Shown piece after piece: positions 1 to 8,486 of a DNA stretch of 25,438 bases (its first letter is position 1; every line of letters begins with the position of its first letter). The DNA comes from T1Sed10-7 sp040904745 (GTDB lineage Bacteria > Actinomycetota > Nitriliruptoria > Nitriliruptorales > Nitriliruptoraceae): positions 1-25,438 of the forward strand of contig JBBDSW010000140.1 of NCBI GenBank assembly GCA_040904745.1. The letters run 5' to 3'. Under the pieces are notes generated by a model. It saw nothing but the letters and a program-made list of their open reading frames with translations, was not told the origin of the DNA and did no database searches. The position numbers and the translations under genes are program-made.

Positions 1-45
1 CCGGTGCGTCGGCGTCCGGTGCGTCGGCGTCCGGTGCGTCGGCGC
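1..45. repeat. Tandem 15-bp repeat, three copies
   Basis: The unit ccggtgcgtcggcgt occurs three times in a row, the last with one end mismatch. Read on the minus strand it encodes an Asp-Ala-Asp-Ala-Pro pentapeptide inside the N-terminal extension of the probable RNase E/G. The array may continue past the window edge. In-frame units like this change length easily by replication slippage. Confidence 0.9.
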
Positions 46-340
46 CCTCACCGGCGCTGTCCTGCTGCGACACCCCGGGCGATGCCGCGCCATCATCGGC
101 CTGCTGATCCGTCGTCGAGGCGGCGTCGCTCCCGCCACCACCGCGCTTGCCGCGGCCGCGACCGCGACGACCGCGGCGACGTCGGCGACGGGCACCACCA
201 TCATCATCCGACGCGGAGGATCCCTCACGGGTCGCGGAGCCCCGCGTCCGCGCCCGCGACGGATCGCCCTCGGGGGAAGGGGGCTCTTGTGTGGGCTGAT
301 CGGTCTGTGTGGTCTCGGTCTGATCGGACTGCTGAGTCAC
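1..340 (-). CDS. N-terminal fragment of a probable ribonuclease E/G
   Basis: Partial gene: its 3' part lies beyond the left window edge. The 113 visible residues are disordered-looking: a Gln/Thr/Ser/Asp-rich start (TQQSDQTETTQTDQ), then a basic run GGARRRRRGRRGRGRGKRGG, then an acidic Asp-Ala-Pro repeat encoded by tandem 15-bp units at the edge. No catalytic domain is in view. The call rests on context: rne/rng commonly follows the TIGR03936-type gene in actinobacteria, and actinobacterial RNase E proteins have Arg/Gly-rich N-terminal extensions that could bind RNA. GTG at 340 is chosen, 19 bases after the stop of the preceding gene. An in-frame ATG at 376 would overlap that gene by 17 bases and has no visible SD. 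The protein could instead be another low-complexity RNA-binding protein. Confidence 0.5.
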   Translation of the reverse strand, partial: MTQQSDQTETTQTDQPTQEPPSPEGDPSRARTRGSATREGSSASDDDGGARRRRRRGRRGRGRGKRGGGGSDAASTTDQQADDGAASPGVSQQDSAGEGADAPDADAPDADAP

Positions 341-359
341 GTGAGGCTCACTGGGGGTA

Positions 360-1106
360 TCAGGCGGCCTCTGCATCGACGTCGGGGACCAGAGGTTCGA
401 CCTCACCGCCGAGGGCATCGATGATGCCTTCGGGCACGGGTGCACCCTGCGCGATGCGGAGCACGGCAGAGGGCTCTGCCACGTCATCTCGCGTCAGCGC
501 AGCGTGGAGATCGGTCGGTCTCACGGTGGGGCCGTCGTTGCGGAGCACCGCTCTAAGGACGGTGTGCGCAGCCTCGGCTCGGTCGCCGGGGTGCGTTCTC
601 GCAGCGAGCGCGAGCACCGCGGGACGCACGTCGATCATCCGGTCACCGTCGGCGCGGTGCCGGATGACCTCGACGTGCGCCGCGGCCATCAGCTCGTCGC
701 CGCGCGTGGACAGGAGCTCCGCCAGCTCGGTCGCGTGGACCGGTGGCCAGGCGAGCTCCCAGAGGGTCGCCTGCAGCATCTTCGCCAGCTTCGGCGCGCC
801 GTCAGGCACCTCCAGATAGGTCGTGATATCCATCCCCGCCGGCAAGGTGGCGGAGAGTGCGGCCAGATCCCGCTCGGGATCGATGGGGGCCGCGAAGGTC
901 AACTCGGCGTACTCGCCGGTGGAGCTCACTCCGACCGGCAGCGCATCGGGGAAGGACACCTTCGGGTGTGGGGTGAATCCCTCCGAGTACGCGATCGGGA
1001 GGTCGGCACGGCGCAGCGCCCGTTCCCAGACCGAGGTGAGGTCGCGCGCAGAGATGAAGCGCGTGCGACCCACCTTGGTCCAACGGATGCGGTAGCGCTG
1101 CGGCAA
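360..1106 (-). CDS. TIGR03936-family (DUF2344) radical-SAM-associated protein
   Basis: 248 residues, starting PQRYRIRWTKVGRTRFISARDLTSVWERALRRADLPIAYSEGFTPHPK (read in segments), which matches the conserved opening of the DUF2344 / radical-SAM-linked family. The family has no established biochemical role. It is nearly always found beside, or fused to, a TIGR03960-type radical SAM protein, as here. The start is TTG at 1106, supported by a strong SD (GGAGGAGG) about five bases upstream and by 19 bases of spacing from the stop of the upstream radical SAM gene, which suggests coupled translation. The C-terminus ends in an Asp/Glu-rich segment (EVEPLVPDVDAEAA). The family assignment is firm; the function is unknown. 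Confidence 0.88.
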   Translation of the reverse strand: MPQRYRIRWTKVGRTRFISARDLTSVWERALRRADLPIAYSEGFTPHPKVSFPDALPVGVSSTGEYAELTFAAPIDPERDLAALSATLPAGMDITTYLEVPDGAPKLAKMLQATLWELAWPPVHATELAELLSTRGDELMAAAHVEVIRHRADGDRMIDVRPAVLALAARTHPGDRAEAAHTVLRAVLRNDGPTVRPTDLHAALTRDDVAEPSAVLRIAQGAPVPEGIIDALGGEVEPLVPDVDAEAA

Positions 1107-1125
1107 CGTCGCCTCCTCCTCGAGC

Positions 1126-3192
1126 TCAGCTCCCGCTGGCGTAGCGTTCCGGGGCGATGGGTAGAGCGGTCTTACCCCCGAGGTCCGATGGGACGACGGG
1201 GAGGTTGTACCCCCCGGTGTATCCGGTGTCGTGCTCGATGCTCAACCCCGGGCAGACGCCACAGTCGTAGCACGCGGACCATCGGCAGTCGTCGAGCTGC
1301 TGGTCGGCCTGGGCATCCTGCCAGTCCTCCCACAACCAGCCCTTCTCCAACCCGGAGTCGAGATGGTCCCAGGGGAGCGCCTCGTGCTCATCACGCTCCC
1401 GGCCGGAGAACCACGCGAGGTCGACGCCCGTCTCAGCCATGGCTCGGCGCCACAGGTCGAGCGTCGGCATCTCGTGCCAACCGTCGAACCGCGCGCCGAG
1501 CTGCCAGGCGCGCTCGACCGCGGCGGCGACACGTCGGTCCCCCCGGGACAAGAGGCCCTCGATGACCCCCTCCTCGGGGTCGTTGGTCCGCAGTTTCAAC
1601 CCGCTGTGTTCCTTGATCGCATGACGGATCAGGGAGAGCTTGCGACGGATCTCCTCGGGCGGGTCCTGCGCGGCCCACTGGAACGGCGTGTGGGGCTTCG
1701 GGATGAACCCGCCGACCGAGATCGTGACCTTGTTGGCCTTCCCGTGCCCCCGCGCGATCTCGTAGGTCTTGATGCCGAGGTCCGCGATCGCCAGCACGTC
1801 CTCGTCCGTCTCGGTCGGAAGGCCGACCATGAAGTAGAGCTTGATGTGGCGCCAGCCCTCCGAGAACGCCGTCTGCGCCGTGCGCAGCAGGTCCTCCTCA
1901 CCGACCATCTTGTTGATGACCGCACGCATCCGTTCGCTCCCGGCCTCCGGTGCGAAGGTGAGACCGGACCGTCGTCCGTTCCGCGCGAGTTCGTTGGACA
2001 GGGTCACGTTGAAGGCATCCACGCGCGTGGACGGCAGCGACAGCGAGGTGGTGGTCCCCTCGTAGGTGTCGGCCAGATCACGTGCCAGCGGGCCGATGGC
2101 GGAGTGGTCGGCCGAGGACAGCGACAGCAGCCCGACCTCGTTGAAGCCGGTGTCGCCGACGCCGTCCTCGACGAGCTTCCGGACGGTCTCCGGGCGCCGC
2201 TCGCGGACGGGGCGGGTGATCATGCCCGCCTGGCAGAACCGGCAACCCCGGGTGCACCCGCGGAAGATCTCGACGCTGAACCGCTCGTGCACGGTCTCGG
2301 TCATCGGCACGATCTGCTTGCGGGGGTACTGCCACTCCTCCAGGTCCTGGATGGTGCGCTTGGGCACCAGTGCCGGGACCCCCGGCTCGGTGGGCACGGT
2401 GCGCTTGAGACGTCCGTCCTCGTGGTACCGCGGCGTGTAGAACGCTGGCACGTAGACGCCCTCGATGTCCGCGAGGCGCCGCAGGAGGAGCCGTCTCGCT
2501 CCCGCGCCGTCCCGATCCACCAGGGGGCCGCCCGGCTCGCGCTCGCACTTGAAGAGACGCAGCACCTCATCGATCTCCAGGGTGACCTGCTCCCCGTCGC
2601 CCATCACCGCCGCGTCGATGAACGGAGCGAGCGGCTCCGGGTTGAACGCGGCGTGGCCGCCCACGAGCACGACCGGGTCCTCGATACCCCGCTCTGCGCT
2701 CCGATGCGGGACCCCACCGAGGTCGAGGAGGTTCAGCAGGTTGGTGTGCCCGAGCTCGTGCGGCAGCGTGACGCCGAACACGTCGAAGGCCCACAGTGGC
2801 CGGTGGGTCTCCAGCGAGAACGTCGGTATGGCGTGCTGCCGCAGCAGCTCCTCGAGGTCGACCCAGGGCGCGTAGGCGCGTTCCGCCAGTGCCGTCGGGC
2901 GCTCGTTGAGGAGCTCGTAGAGGATCTGCAGGCCCTGGTTCGGCTGGCCCACCTCGTAGGTATCCGGATAGCAGAGCAGCCAGCGCGTCTCGACCGCGGT
3001 CCAGGAGGTCACCTGCTGGTTGTGTTCGCCCCCGACGTACTGCGCCGGCTTGCGCACGCGAGGCAGGAGTGGCTCCAGCGCCTGCCAGCAGGAAGCGGGG
3101 ACCTCGGCGGCGGCACCCGGTCGCCGGAACGGTGCACGCGCCCCGCGGGCGGGGACCTGGGGCGCGATGCTCGTCGGTGCGGTTCCGAGCAA
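1126..3192 (-). CDS. TIGR03960-family B12-binding-like radical SAM protein
   Basis: 688 residues. An N-terminal segment (about 65-210) resembles the cobalamin-binding-like domain of this family and includes VVLVGGHAAFNPEPLAPFIDAAVMGDGEQ. The radical SAM core follows, with the Cx3Cx2C motif at C313, C317 and C320 (RGCTRGCRFCQAG) that should hold the SAM-binding [4Fe-4S] cluster. Near the C-terminus C636, C641, C644 and C647 form Cx4Cx2Cx2C (CRWSACYDCGVCPG), a possible second Fe-S or metal site. The substrate is unknown for the family. The start is TTG at 3192 with an AGGAG six bases upstream; conserved sequence (LEPLLPRVRKPAQYVGGE) begins around residue 39. It is followed 19 bases later by the DUF2344 partner. 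The family call is secure. Confidence 0.9.
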   Translation of the reverse strand: MLGTAPTSIAPQVPARGARAPFRRPGAAAEVPASCWQALEPLLPRVRKPAQYVGGEHNQQVTSWTAVETRWLLCYPDTYEVGQPNQGLQILYELLNERPTALAERAYAPWVDLEELLRQHAIPTFSLETHRPLWAFDVFGVTLPHELGHTNLLNLLDLGGVPHRSAERGIEDPVVLVGGHAAFNPEPLAPFIDAAVMGDGEQVTLEIDEVLRLFKCEREPGGPLVDRDGAGARRLLLRRLADIEGVYVPAFYTPRYHEDGRLKRTVPTEPGVPALVPKRTIQDLEEWQYPRKQIVPMTETVHERFSVEIFRGCTRGCRFCQAGMITRPVRERRPETVRKLVEDGVGDTGFNEVGLLSLSSADHSAIGPLARDLADTYEGTTTSLSLPSTRVDAFNVTLSNELARNGRRSGLTFAPEAGSERMRAVINKMVGEEDLLRTAQTAFSEGWRHIKLYFMVGLPTETDEDVLAIADLGIKTYEIARGHGKANKVTISVGGFIPKPHTPFQWAAQDPPEEIRRKLSLIRHAIKEHSGLKLRTNDPEEGVIEGLLSRGDRRVAAAVERAWQLGARFDGWHEMPTLDLWRRAMAETGVDLAWFSGRERDEHEALPWDHLDSGLEKGWLWEDWQDAQADQQLDDCRWSACYDCGVCPGLSIEHDTGYTGGYNLPVVPSDLGGKTALPIAPERYASGS

Positions 3193-3413
3193 CGGCTGCT
3201 CCTGTGCGTCGGGGCCCTGTCTACCAGGGGATCGGGGCGGAACGTCGCTGGGTCCGTCCTACGCCTCCCGGGGGTGGGGGTGGGCCCGGCCCCTGCCGTG
3301 AGCGTTCGCGGCGAGCCCGGTCCGTCGGCCTCGCACCGGCGGGGGTGCGGGTGCGCCGGCTGCCGTGGCAGCATCCGCGGCGCGTCCTGCCGGATCCAGT
3401 GAGGGTAGCAGCC
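3193..3413. other. Intergenic region between rodA and the radical SAM gene
   Basis: No gene is supported here. The stretch is extremely GC-rich. The plus strand has a G-rich run (gggggtgggggtggg, 3270-3284), and there is an inverted pair CCGGCG/CGCCGG around 3340-3358. Apart from the SD of the radical SAM gene, no convincing -10/-35 pair is visible. It may carry the promoter that separates the radical SAM/RNase E genes from the mre-rod genes. Confidence 0.5.
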
Positions 3414-3427
3414 GCCCTCCGAGGGCA

Positions 3428-3452
3428 GCCGGGAGCCCGGCCGGGCCCCGGC
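3428..3452 (-). terminator. Candidate factor-independent terminator after rodA
   Basis: A 25-base stem-loop about 18 bases past the rodA stop: a 6-bp GC stem (GCCGGG/CCCGGC), a one-base bulge, 4 more pairs and a GGCC loop. A second small palindrome (gccctccgagggc) lies at 3414-3426. There is no T-tract, which is common for GC-rich actinobacterial terminators, so this could also be an mRNA-stabilising hairpin. Confidence 0.4.
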
Positions 3453-3469
3453 CCGCACCGCCCCGAGGG

Positions 3470-4648
3470 TCAGAACCGCCGCATGTGGATGTTGAGCAGG
3501 AGACCGATGAGCCCGAACCACACGATCAGCGACGTCCCGCCGTAGCTGATGAACGGCAACGGGATCCCGGTCACCGGCATGATGCCGATGGTCATGCCGA
3601 CGTTGACGAACACCTGGAGGGAGAGGATCGCAACGATCCCGCCCGCAACCAGCATCCCGAAGGTGTCCTTGGCGAGGATCGCGATCCGAAGGCCCCGCCA
3701 CACCAGCAGCAGCAGGAGGCCCAGCACGACGCTCCCACCGAGGAAACCGAACTCCTCGGCGATGACGGTGAAGATGAAGTCGGTGTGGTTCTCCGGGACG
3801 TAGGACAGCGAGGTCTGCGTGCCTTCGAAGAGCCCCTTCCCGGCGAACTGACCCGACCCCACCGCGATCAGCGATTGGCGGGTCTGGAACGCGGTGGTCT
3901 GCGCGGCCGAGGCGTCACCGGCATCCATGAACGCGGTCAGGCGCGACAACTGGTAGCTCTCGATCACCTCCGTCTGGAGCGCCACGATGACCGCGATGAC
4001 CCCGCCGATCACGAGGCCGACGAGGTAGCGCGCCTTGACGCCGCCGAGCAGGAACAGCACCGCGGTCGTCCAGACGAACACGATCGAGGTCCCGAGATCC
4101 GGTTGGAGGAACACGAGCGCGGTCGGGACCAGCGTGACCAACAGCGCGAGCAGCACCGTCCCTGGTCCCGGCTCACCGTCGCTGTCGTGCAGCAGCGCGG
4201 CCACGGTGATGAGCACGGCGAGCTTGGCGAGCTCGCTCGGCTGGAGCTGGAAACCCCCCAGCACGATCCAGCGTTGCGAGCCGTTGATCTCGGTCCCGAG
4301 GGGGGAGAGCACCAGGCCGAGCAGCACCAACGCCAGGACCGCCACGGCCGGCGAGTAGACACGAACGTGCCGGTAGTCGATGACGGCCACCACCACCATG
4401 ACGACCACGCCGATGGCGAGCGCCATGAGTTGGCGGGAGAGGTAGAAGGTCGTGGGCAGGCCTTGCGTCGTCAGCGCGACGAGCTTGGCGCTGTAGATGG
4501 CGACGAACCCGATCCCCGACAGGGCCAGGGCCGTGAGCACCAGGACGGGATCGAGGTGGCGGATCGGGGCGTAGACCTCCGTCCAACGGGACTGCACATG
4601 TTCACGCATGCGCCGCTGATCGCGGTCCTGCAGGTACCCGACGTCCAT
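3470..4648 (-). CDS. rodA: RodA, SEDS-family peptidoglycan glycosyltransferase
   Basis: 392 residues of multi-spanning membrane protein (about ten hydrophobic segments). SEDS proteins polymerise lipid II into glycan strands; RodA works with PBP2 in the elongasome. Family signatures seen: QRWIVLGGFQLQPSELAK, the QPDLGTS loop with the catalytic Asp, and NVGMTIGIMPVTGIPLPFISYGG near the C-terminus. The ATG at 4648 has a strong SD (GGAGGTGAG) about five bases upstream. It lies 46 bases after mrdA, the usual partner and order. RodA rather than FtsW is preferred because of the adjacent mrdA and mreBCD. A GC hairpin follows the stop. Confidence 0.95.
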   Translation of the reverse strand: MDVGYLQDRDQRRMREHVQSRWTEVYAPIRHLDPVLVLTALALSGIGFVAIYSAKLVALTTQGLPTTFYLSRQLMALAIGVVVMVVVAVIDYRHVRVYSPAVAVLALVLLGLVLSPLGTEINGSQRWIVLGGFQLQPSELAKLAVLITVAALLHDSDGEPGPGTVLLALLVTLVPTALVFLQPDLGTSIVFVWTTAVLFLLGGVKARYLVGLVIGGVIAVIVALQTEVIESYQLSRLTAFMDAGDASAAQTTAFQTRQSLIAVGSGQFAGKGLFEGTQTSLSYVPENHTDFIFTVIAEEFGFLGGSVVLGLLLLLVWRGLRIAILAKDTFGMLVAGGIVAILSLQVFVNVGMTIGIMPVTGIPLPFISYGGTSLIVWFGLIGLLLNIHMRRF

Positions 4649-4694
4649 CTCGCCTCACCTCCTCACGTGCTCGCGCTGCCATCACCGGGGCGGG

Positions 4695-6719
4695 TCAGTC
4701 CAGGATCTCCTCACCGGCTTCGAACCGGGCCTCCTCGGCGAGCTCCACCCCGAAGTAGTGGGCCATGATGTTGCGCACGATCGGCGCGGCGGTCTGGGAG
4801 CCGCCGCCGCCCTGCTCGACGTTGACGACGACCACGATCTTAGGATCGTCCACCGGCGCGTAGCCGACGAACCACGCGTAGGGGACCTTGGGTCGTACCT
4901 CCGCGGTACCCGTCTTGCCCGCCACCGGGATCTCGTCCAGGGGGAAGTCGGCGAAGGCCGAGCGTCCCGTACCGCGTGGGTGCATCACGACCTCCTCGAG
5001 CCCCTCCTGGATGACCGCCAACGTCTGGTCGTCGATCCCGAGGTCGCCGATCACCTCGGGCTCGATCTCGCGCACGAGGCTGCCATCCGGCGCGACGACC
5101 CGGCCACCGAGGTGCGGTCGCATCCGGACCCCGTCGTTGGCGATCGCCTGGTAGGACGAGGCGACCTGCAGCGGGCTGGAGAGGACGTCACCCTGCCCGA
5201 TCGAGCTGTTGACCGCGTCACCTCCGCGCCACAGACCGCCGTACTGGCACAGGTCGGTGAACGCCACCCGCGCAGCCGTTCCAGGGTCGGCGAGCTCCGC
5301 CTGTCGGCAGTAGTCATCGCGGTTGTTGAGCCAGTAGTCCTCACGCCAGTCCCGTCCGGGTACGCGGCCAGCCTTCTCGCCAGGCAGGTCGAGACCGGCA
5401 CGGACCCCGAACCCGAAGCGCTCTGCCACGTCGATCAACACCTCGTCCGGGTCCTCCTGGCGCTCCTCGGCGAGCCACTGGTCGAAGGCGAGCTCGTAGA
5501 AGTAGGTGTCACAGGATCGCCTGAGTGCATCCGCCAGATCCATCGGACCCTCGTTGACCCCGCGGTTCCAGTTCCGGAAGGTGTTGCCACCGAGCTCGAA
5601 GGCCGGGGCGCACTCCACGGTGCCCCGCGGCGTGATCTGCCCACCTTCGACCATGGCAGCTCCGGACACCGGCTTGAACACCGAGCCCGGGGGGTACTCC
5701 CCGGCGATGGCGCGGTTGATCAGCGGTGACTCGTTCTCCTCGTCGAGGAGCTCCGCGAGGTAGGCGTGGGTGACCCCGCCGACGAACTCCCGCGGGTCGT
5801 AGGACGGGTAGGAGGCCATCGACAGGACCGCGCCGCTCCGTGCGTCGAGCACCACGGCCGAGCCCGCCACGGACGGGAGGAACTGCCCGTCGTCACGCTG
5901 GATGTCGCGGCTGGCTTCGATGCCATCGACCAACAGCTCCTCGGTCGCCGCTTGGAGGTCGAGATCCAAGGTGGTGACGAGGTCGGCTCCCTGGATGGGA
6001 TCACGGTCACGCTGCACGTCGAGCACGTCCCCACGGGCGTTGACGACGAGGAGCCGCTGGCCGGCGGTCCCACGCAGATCCGCCTCGTAGCTCTGCTCCA
6101 AGCCGGTGCGGCCCACGAGGTCGCCCGCCCGGTAGTCCGCGAAGTCCGGGCGCAGCAGTTCCGCCTCCGAGATCTCCCCGATGTAGCCGACCAGGTGCGC
6201 GGCCAGGGACCCTTGCGGGTACTCACGCACGGGCAGGGTCTCCGGGACGACCCCCGGGAACAGCTCACGCCGCTCCTGGACCGCGAAGACGATCTCAGGT
6301 GCGACGTCGATCTCGATGGGAACGGGCCTGAAGGGGCTCCGCCGCTGGCTGGAGAGCCGCTCGATCACCTCGTCAACGTCGAGCTCCAGGAGGACGGCGA
6401 GCCGCTCGAGGACCCGGGCCGCCTCCTCGTCGGCAGGCTCCCCGGCGTCATCCAGCAGGGCCCGCCGGTCAGCCGAGATCGTCAACGCGGGCCGGTTGCG
6501 CACCAGCTCCTCACCGTCGGAGCCGAGGATGGCCCCCCGGGGCGCCTCGGTGATCACGGTACGCAGCCGGTTCGAGTCCGCGAGCTCCACGTAACGGTCG
6601 CCGGCCAGGACCTGGAGGAACCACAGGCGGGCGAACAGGGACACGAACAACGCGATGACGAGCACCGCGAAGAAGGTCAGGCGGAGGACGGAGGACGACT
6701 CCGACGAGGGTGGTGCCAT
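4695..6719 (-). CDS. mrdA: MrdA/PBP2, elongation-specific class B penicillin-binding protein
   Basis: 674 residues from the chosen start. A short cytoplasmic tail and one membrane segment (about 11-37) are followed by the PBP dimerisation domain and the transpeptidase domain. Active-site motifs: S346-V-F-K349 (PPGSVFKP), S402-C-D404 (RRSCDTYFYEL) and K602-T-G604 (AGKTGTAE). It crosslinks peptidoglycan outside the membrane with RodA. An in-frame GTG at 6833 would add 38 residues, but these do not resemble a PBP2 start and precede the membrane anchor, so ATG at 6719 is preferred; its SD is weak (GAGGG about 12 bases upstream). The stretch at 455-500 between SxD and KTG carries C471 and C491, which could form a disulfide. 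Function is clear; the exact start is less so. Confidence 0.93.
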   Translation of the reverse strand: MAPPSSESSSVLRLTFFAVLVIALFVSLFARLWFLQVLAGDRYVELADSNRLRTVITEAPRGAILGSDGEELVRNRPALTISADRRALLDDAGEPADEEAARVLERLAVLLELDVDEVIERLSSQRRSPFRPVPIEIDVAPEIVFAVQERRELFPGVVPETLPVREYPQGSLAAHLVGYIGEISEAELLRPDFADYRAGDLVGRTGLEQSYEADLRGTAGQRLLVVNARGDVLDVQRDRDPIQGADLVTTLDLDLQAATEELLVDGIEASRDIQRDDGQFLPSVAGSAVVLDARSGAVLSMASYPSYDPREFVGGVTHAYLAELLDEENESPLINRAIAGEYPPGSVFKPVSGAAMVEGGQITPRGTVECAPAFELGGNTFRNWNRGVNEGPMDLADALRRSCDTYFYELAFDQWLAEERQEDPDEVLIDVAERFGFGVRAGLDLPGEKAGRVPGRDWREDYWLNNRDDYCRQAELADPGTAARVAFTDLCQYGGLWRGGDAVNSSIGQGDVLSSPLQVASSYQAIANDGVRMRPHLGGRVVAPDGSLVREIEPEVIGDLGIDDQTLAVIQEGLEEVVMHPRGTGRSAFADFPLDEIPVAGKTGTAEVRPKVPYAWFVGYAPVDDPKIVVVVNVEQGGGGSQTAAPIVRNIMAHYFGVELAEEARFEAGEEILD

Positions 6720-6899
6720 GACGGGTGCGGACCCTCGCGCTCGGGCCGGGACAACGAGGTGGGGGCAGAGACCACCGCCCTCGCGGGCGGTGCCCCTCCG
6801 GGCGGCCTGGACGGGATCCACACGCTCGGCCACATCGTGCGGGCCGTCCAGGTCACGTCTCGACGGTACCAGCGCCGGCGAGAGCGCCGACCCTGCTCC

Positions 6900-7412
6900 T
6901 CACTGGAAGCCAGCGCCTCGCAGCGGGAACGCGTCGCTGACGCGGCGGACCAGCGTGTACGCCAACGGGGAGAGCAGCGTGTTGTACAGGCCCACGGCGA
7001 TCGCGGCCTGGACCACGAGCTCCGCTCCGGGACGATCGTCGACGAGCAACCCGCCGAGGATGCCGTGGGCCGCGGTCCCCGCCACCGATGCCGCGGCCAC
7101 GAGCAGCAGCGGTGCGGTGACCGAGCTCGGCGCGAGGTAGGGGCGGGACCAACCCACCAGCGCGCCCAGGACGCTGACCACGAGGACCCCGAGCCCCACC
7201 GGTGCCGAGGTGACCAGCAGGTCACCGAGCAGGCCCGCCGCGCTCCCGACCCGCGCTCCGGCCATCGGGCCATCCCGGGTGGCGACGACCGCGGTGACCA
7301 GGAGGAGTAGATCCGGCCGGAACCCGAACAGGGCCAGCGAAGGGAACAGCGCGGTCTCGAGCACCGCCGCCGTCACCAGCAGCAGCGCCATCACCAGCGT
7401 TCGCCTGATCAC
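6900..7412 (-). CDS. mreD: Rod shape-determining protein MreD
   Basis: 170-residue hydrophobic protein with about five membrane segments. It opens IRRTLVMALLLVTAAVLETALFP and contains a GFRPDLLLLVTAVVA segment, typical of MreD. MreD is an inner-membrane part of the rod-shape elongation complex with MreC, RodA and PBP2. The GTG start at 7412 overlaps the mreC TGA by four bases (GTGA), indicating translational coupling. MreD sequences diverge widely, so size, topology and position between mreC and mrdA carry most of the weight. About 180 bases separate it from the preferred mrdA start, with no clear terminator. Confidence 0.9.
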   Translation of the reverse strand: MIRRTLVMALLLVTAAVLETALFPSLALFGFRPDLLLLVTAVVATRDGPMAGARVGSAAGLLGDLLVTSAPVGLGVLVVSVLGALVGWSRPYLAPSSVTAPLLLVAAASVAGTAAHGILGGLLVDDRPGAELVVQAAIAVGLYNTLLSPLAYTLVRRVSDAFPLRGAGFQ

Positions 7413-8422
7413 GGCCTCGGCCTAGGAGCCCCGAGTGCGTTCGCCCCCGTCGCATCGGGACCACCGGCATCCTCCCCGTCGGAGGTCTCCTCGTCCGATC
7501 CCTCGTCGTCCACGTCATCGTCGGCGTCATCGTCCAGCCGCGGGGAGACCGGGGGCCGCTCGAACTCGAGGTCATCCGAGCCCTCGAACGGGGGGATGTC
7601 GTCGACCCCGGTGCTGAAGACCACCAACACGTGGTGGAGGCGGGTGAAGTCCACGAACGGGTTGACCTGCACCTCCGGCGCGAGGGCGGAGCCACCCTCG
7701 CCGACCGCCGCCACCGTCCCGATGGGGATACCGGCCGGGAACACCCCGCCCTGGTAGCTCGAGGTCACGACCTGGTCGCCGACCGCGAGGTCCGCCAGGG
7801 GGTCGAGCAGTCTGAGGACCATCGGATCACCGCCGCGACCGTCGAGGATGCCCACCTCGCCGTCCCCGGCACTGCGCGCAGCGGCCGAGAAGCTCGGATC
7901 GATGGCCAGCAGGACCCGCGAGGCGCCGGGCGTCACCTGGATGACGCGACCGACCAGGCCATCACCGTCGATGACCGGCATGCCACGTTCGATGCCCTCG
8001 TCGGCACCGACGTCGATCGTGACCGTCCACTCGAAGTTGGAGGGGGCCAGGGCCACCACCCGCGCGGCGGCCACATCGAGTTCGGTCCGGTCGGCGATGT
8101 CCAGGAGGGTGCGGAACTCCGCGTTCTCCCGTTCGAGATCCGAGACGGCTCTGCGCCGCTCCTCGAGTTCCGCCACCCGCTCGCGCAGCCGTTCGTTCTC
8201 CGCGCGGATGGCCAGCAGTTCCGAGACCGACCTCCCGAGGTTGCTGAAGGGCCGGACCAGCGTGACCACCCCGTCCTGGACGGGACGGAACACCGCTGTC
8301 ACCCCACCACGTGCCCGATCGAGGATCCCCTCATCCCCTCCGCGGAAATCGATGGTGACGAGCGCGATGGCCGCAGCGACGAGCAGGGCGAGGAGGATCC
8401 GGACGCGACGTCGCTGGAACAA
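7409..8422 (-). CDS. mreC: Rod shape-determining protein MreC
   Basis: 337 residues: an N-terminal membrane anchor (about 8-27), a coiled coil (about 65-105, with RAENERLRERVAELEERRRAVSDLERENAEF read in parts), then the beta-rich extracytoplasmic MreC domain with features such as VDVGADEGIERGMPVI and GLVGRV. MreC is the scaffold linking MreB to PBP2. The start is TTG at 8422 with a GGGGGAG SD five bases upstream. After about residue 285 there is an unusually acidic Asp/Glu-rich tail (DDDADDDVDDEGSDEE...). The family assignment is secure. The tail is an extension beyond the conserved domain. Confidence 0.93.
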   Translation of the reverse strand: MFQRRRVRILLALLVAAAIALVTIDFRGGDEGILDRARGGVTAVFRPVQDGVVTLVRPFSNLGRSVSELLAIRAENERLRERVAELEERRRAVSDLERENAEFRTLLDIADRTELDVAAARVVALAPSNFEWTVTIDVGADEGIERGMPVIDGDGLVGRVIQVTPGASRVLLAIDPSFSAAARSAGDGEVGILDGRGGDPMVLRLLDPLADLAVGDQVVTSSYQGGVFPAGIPIGTVAAVGEGGSALAPEVQVNPFVDFTRLHHVLVVFSTGVDDIPPFEGSDDLEFERPPVSPRLDDDADDDVDDEGSDEETSDGEDAGGPDATGANALGAPRPRP

Positions 8423-8486
8423 CGCTTCTCCCCCTGGGCTCGTCGGTCACGAGCCGCTCCGCCGCCGTACCGGGGCGCTCCCGCGG

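Noticed and set aside
175..215. A His-rich peptide in a plus-strand frame near the left edge
   Set aside because: It is the antisense reading of GAT/GGT codons in the probable RNase E/G N-terminus and has no gene context.
3270..3284. Possible G-quadruplex
   Set aside because: Only three runs of three or more G are close together; a fourth would need a long loop. In DNA this GC-rich such runs are expected.
1231..3402. Long plus-strand open frame opposite the radical SAM gene
   Set aside because: The minus strand encodes a clear TIGR03960-type protein with motifs. The plus frame has no family features and a composition typical of an antisense shadow.
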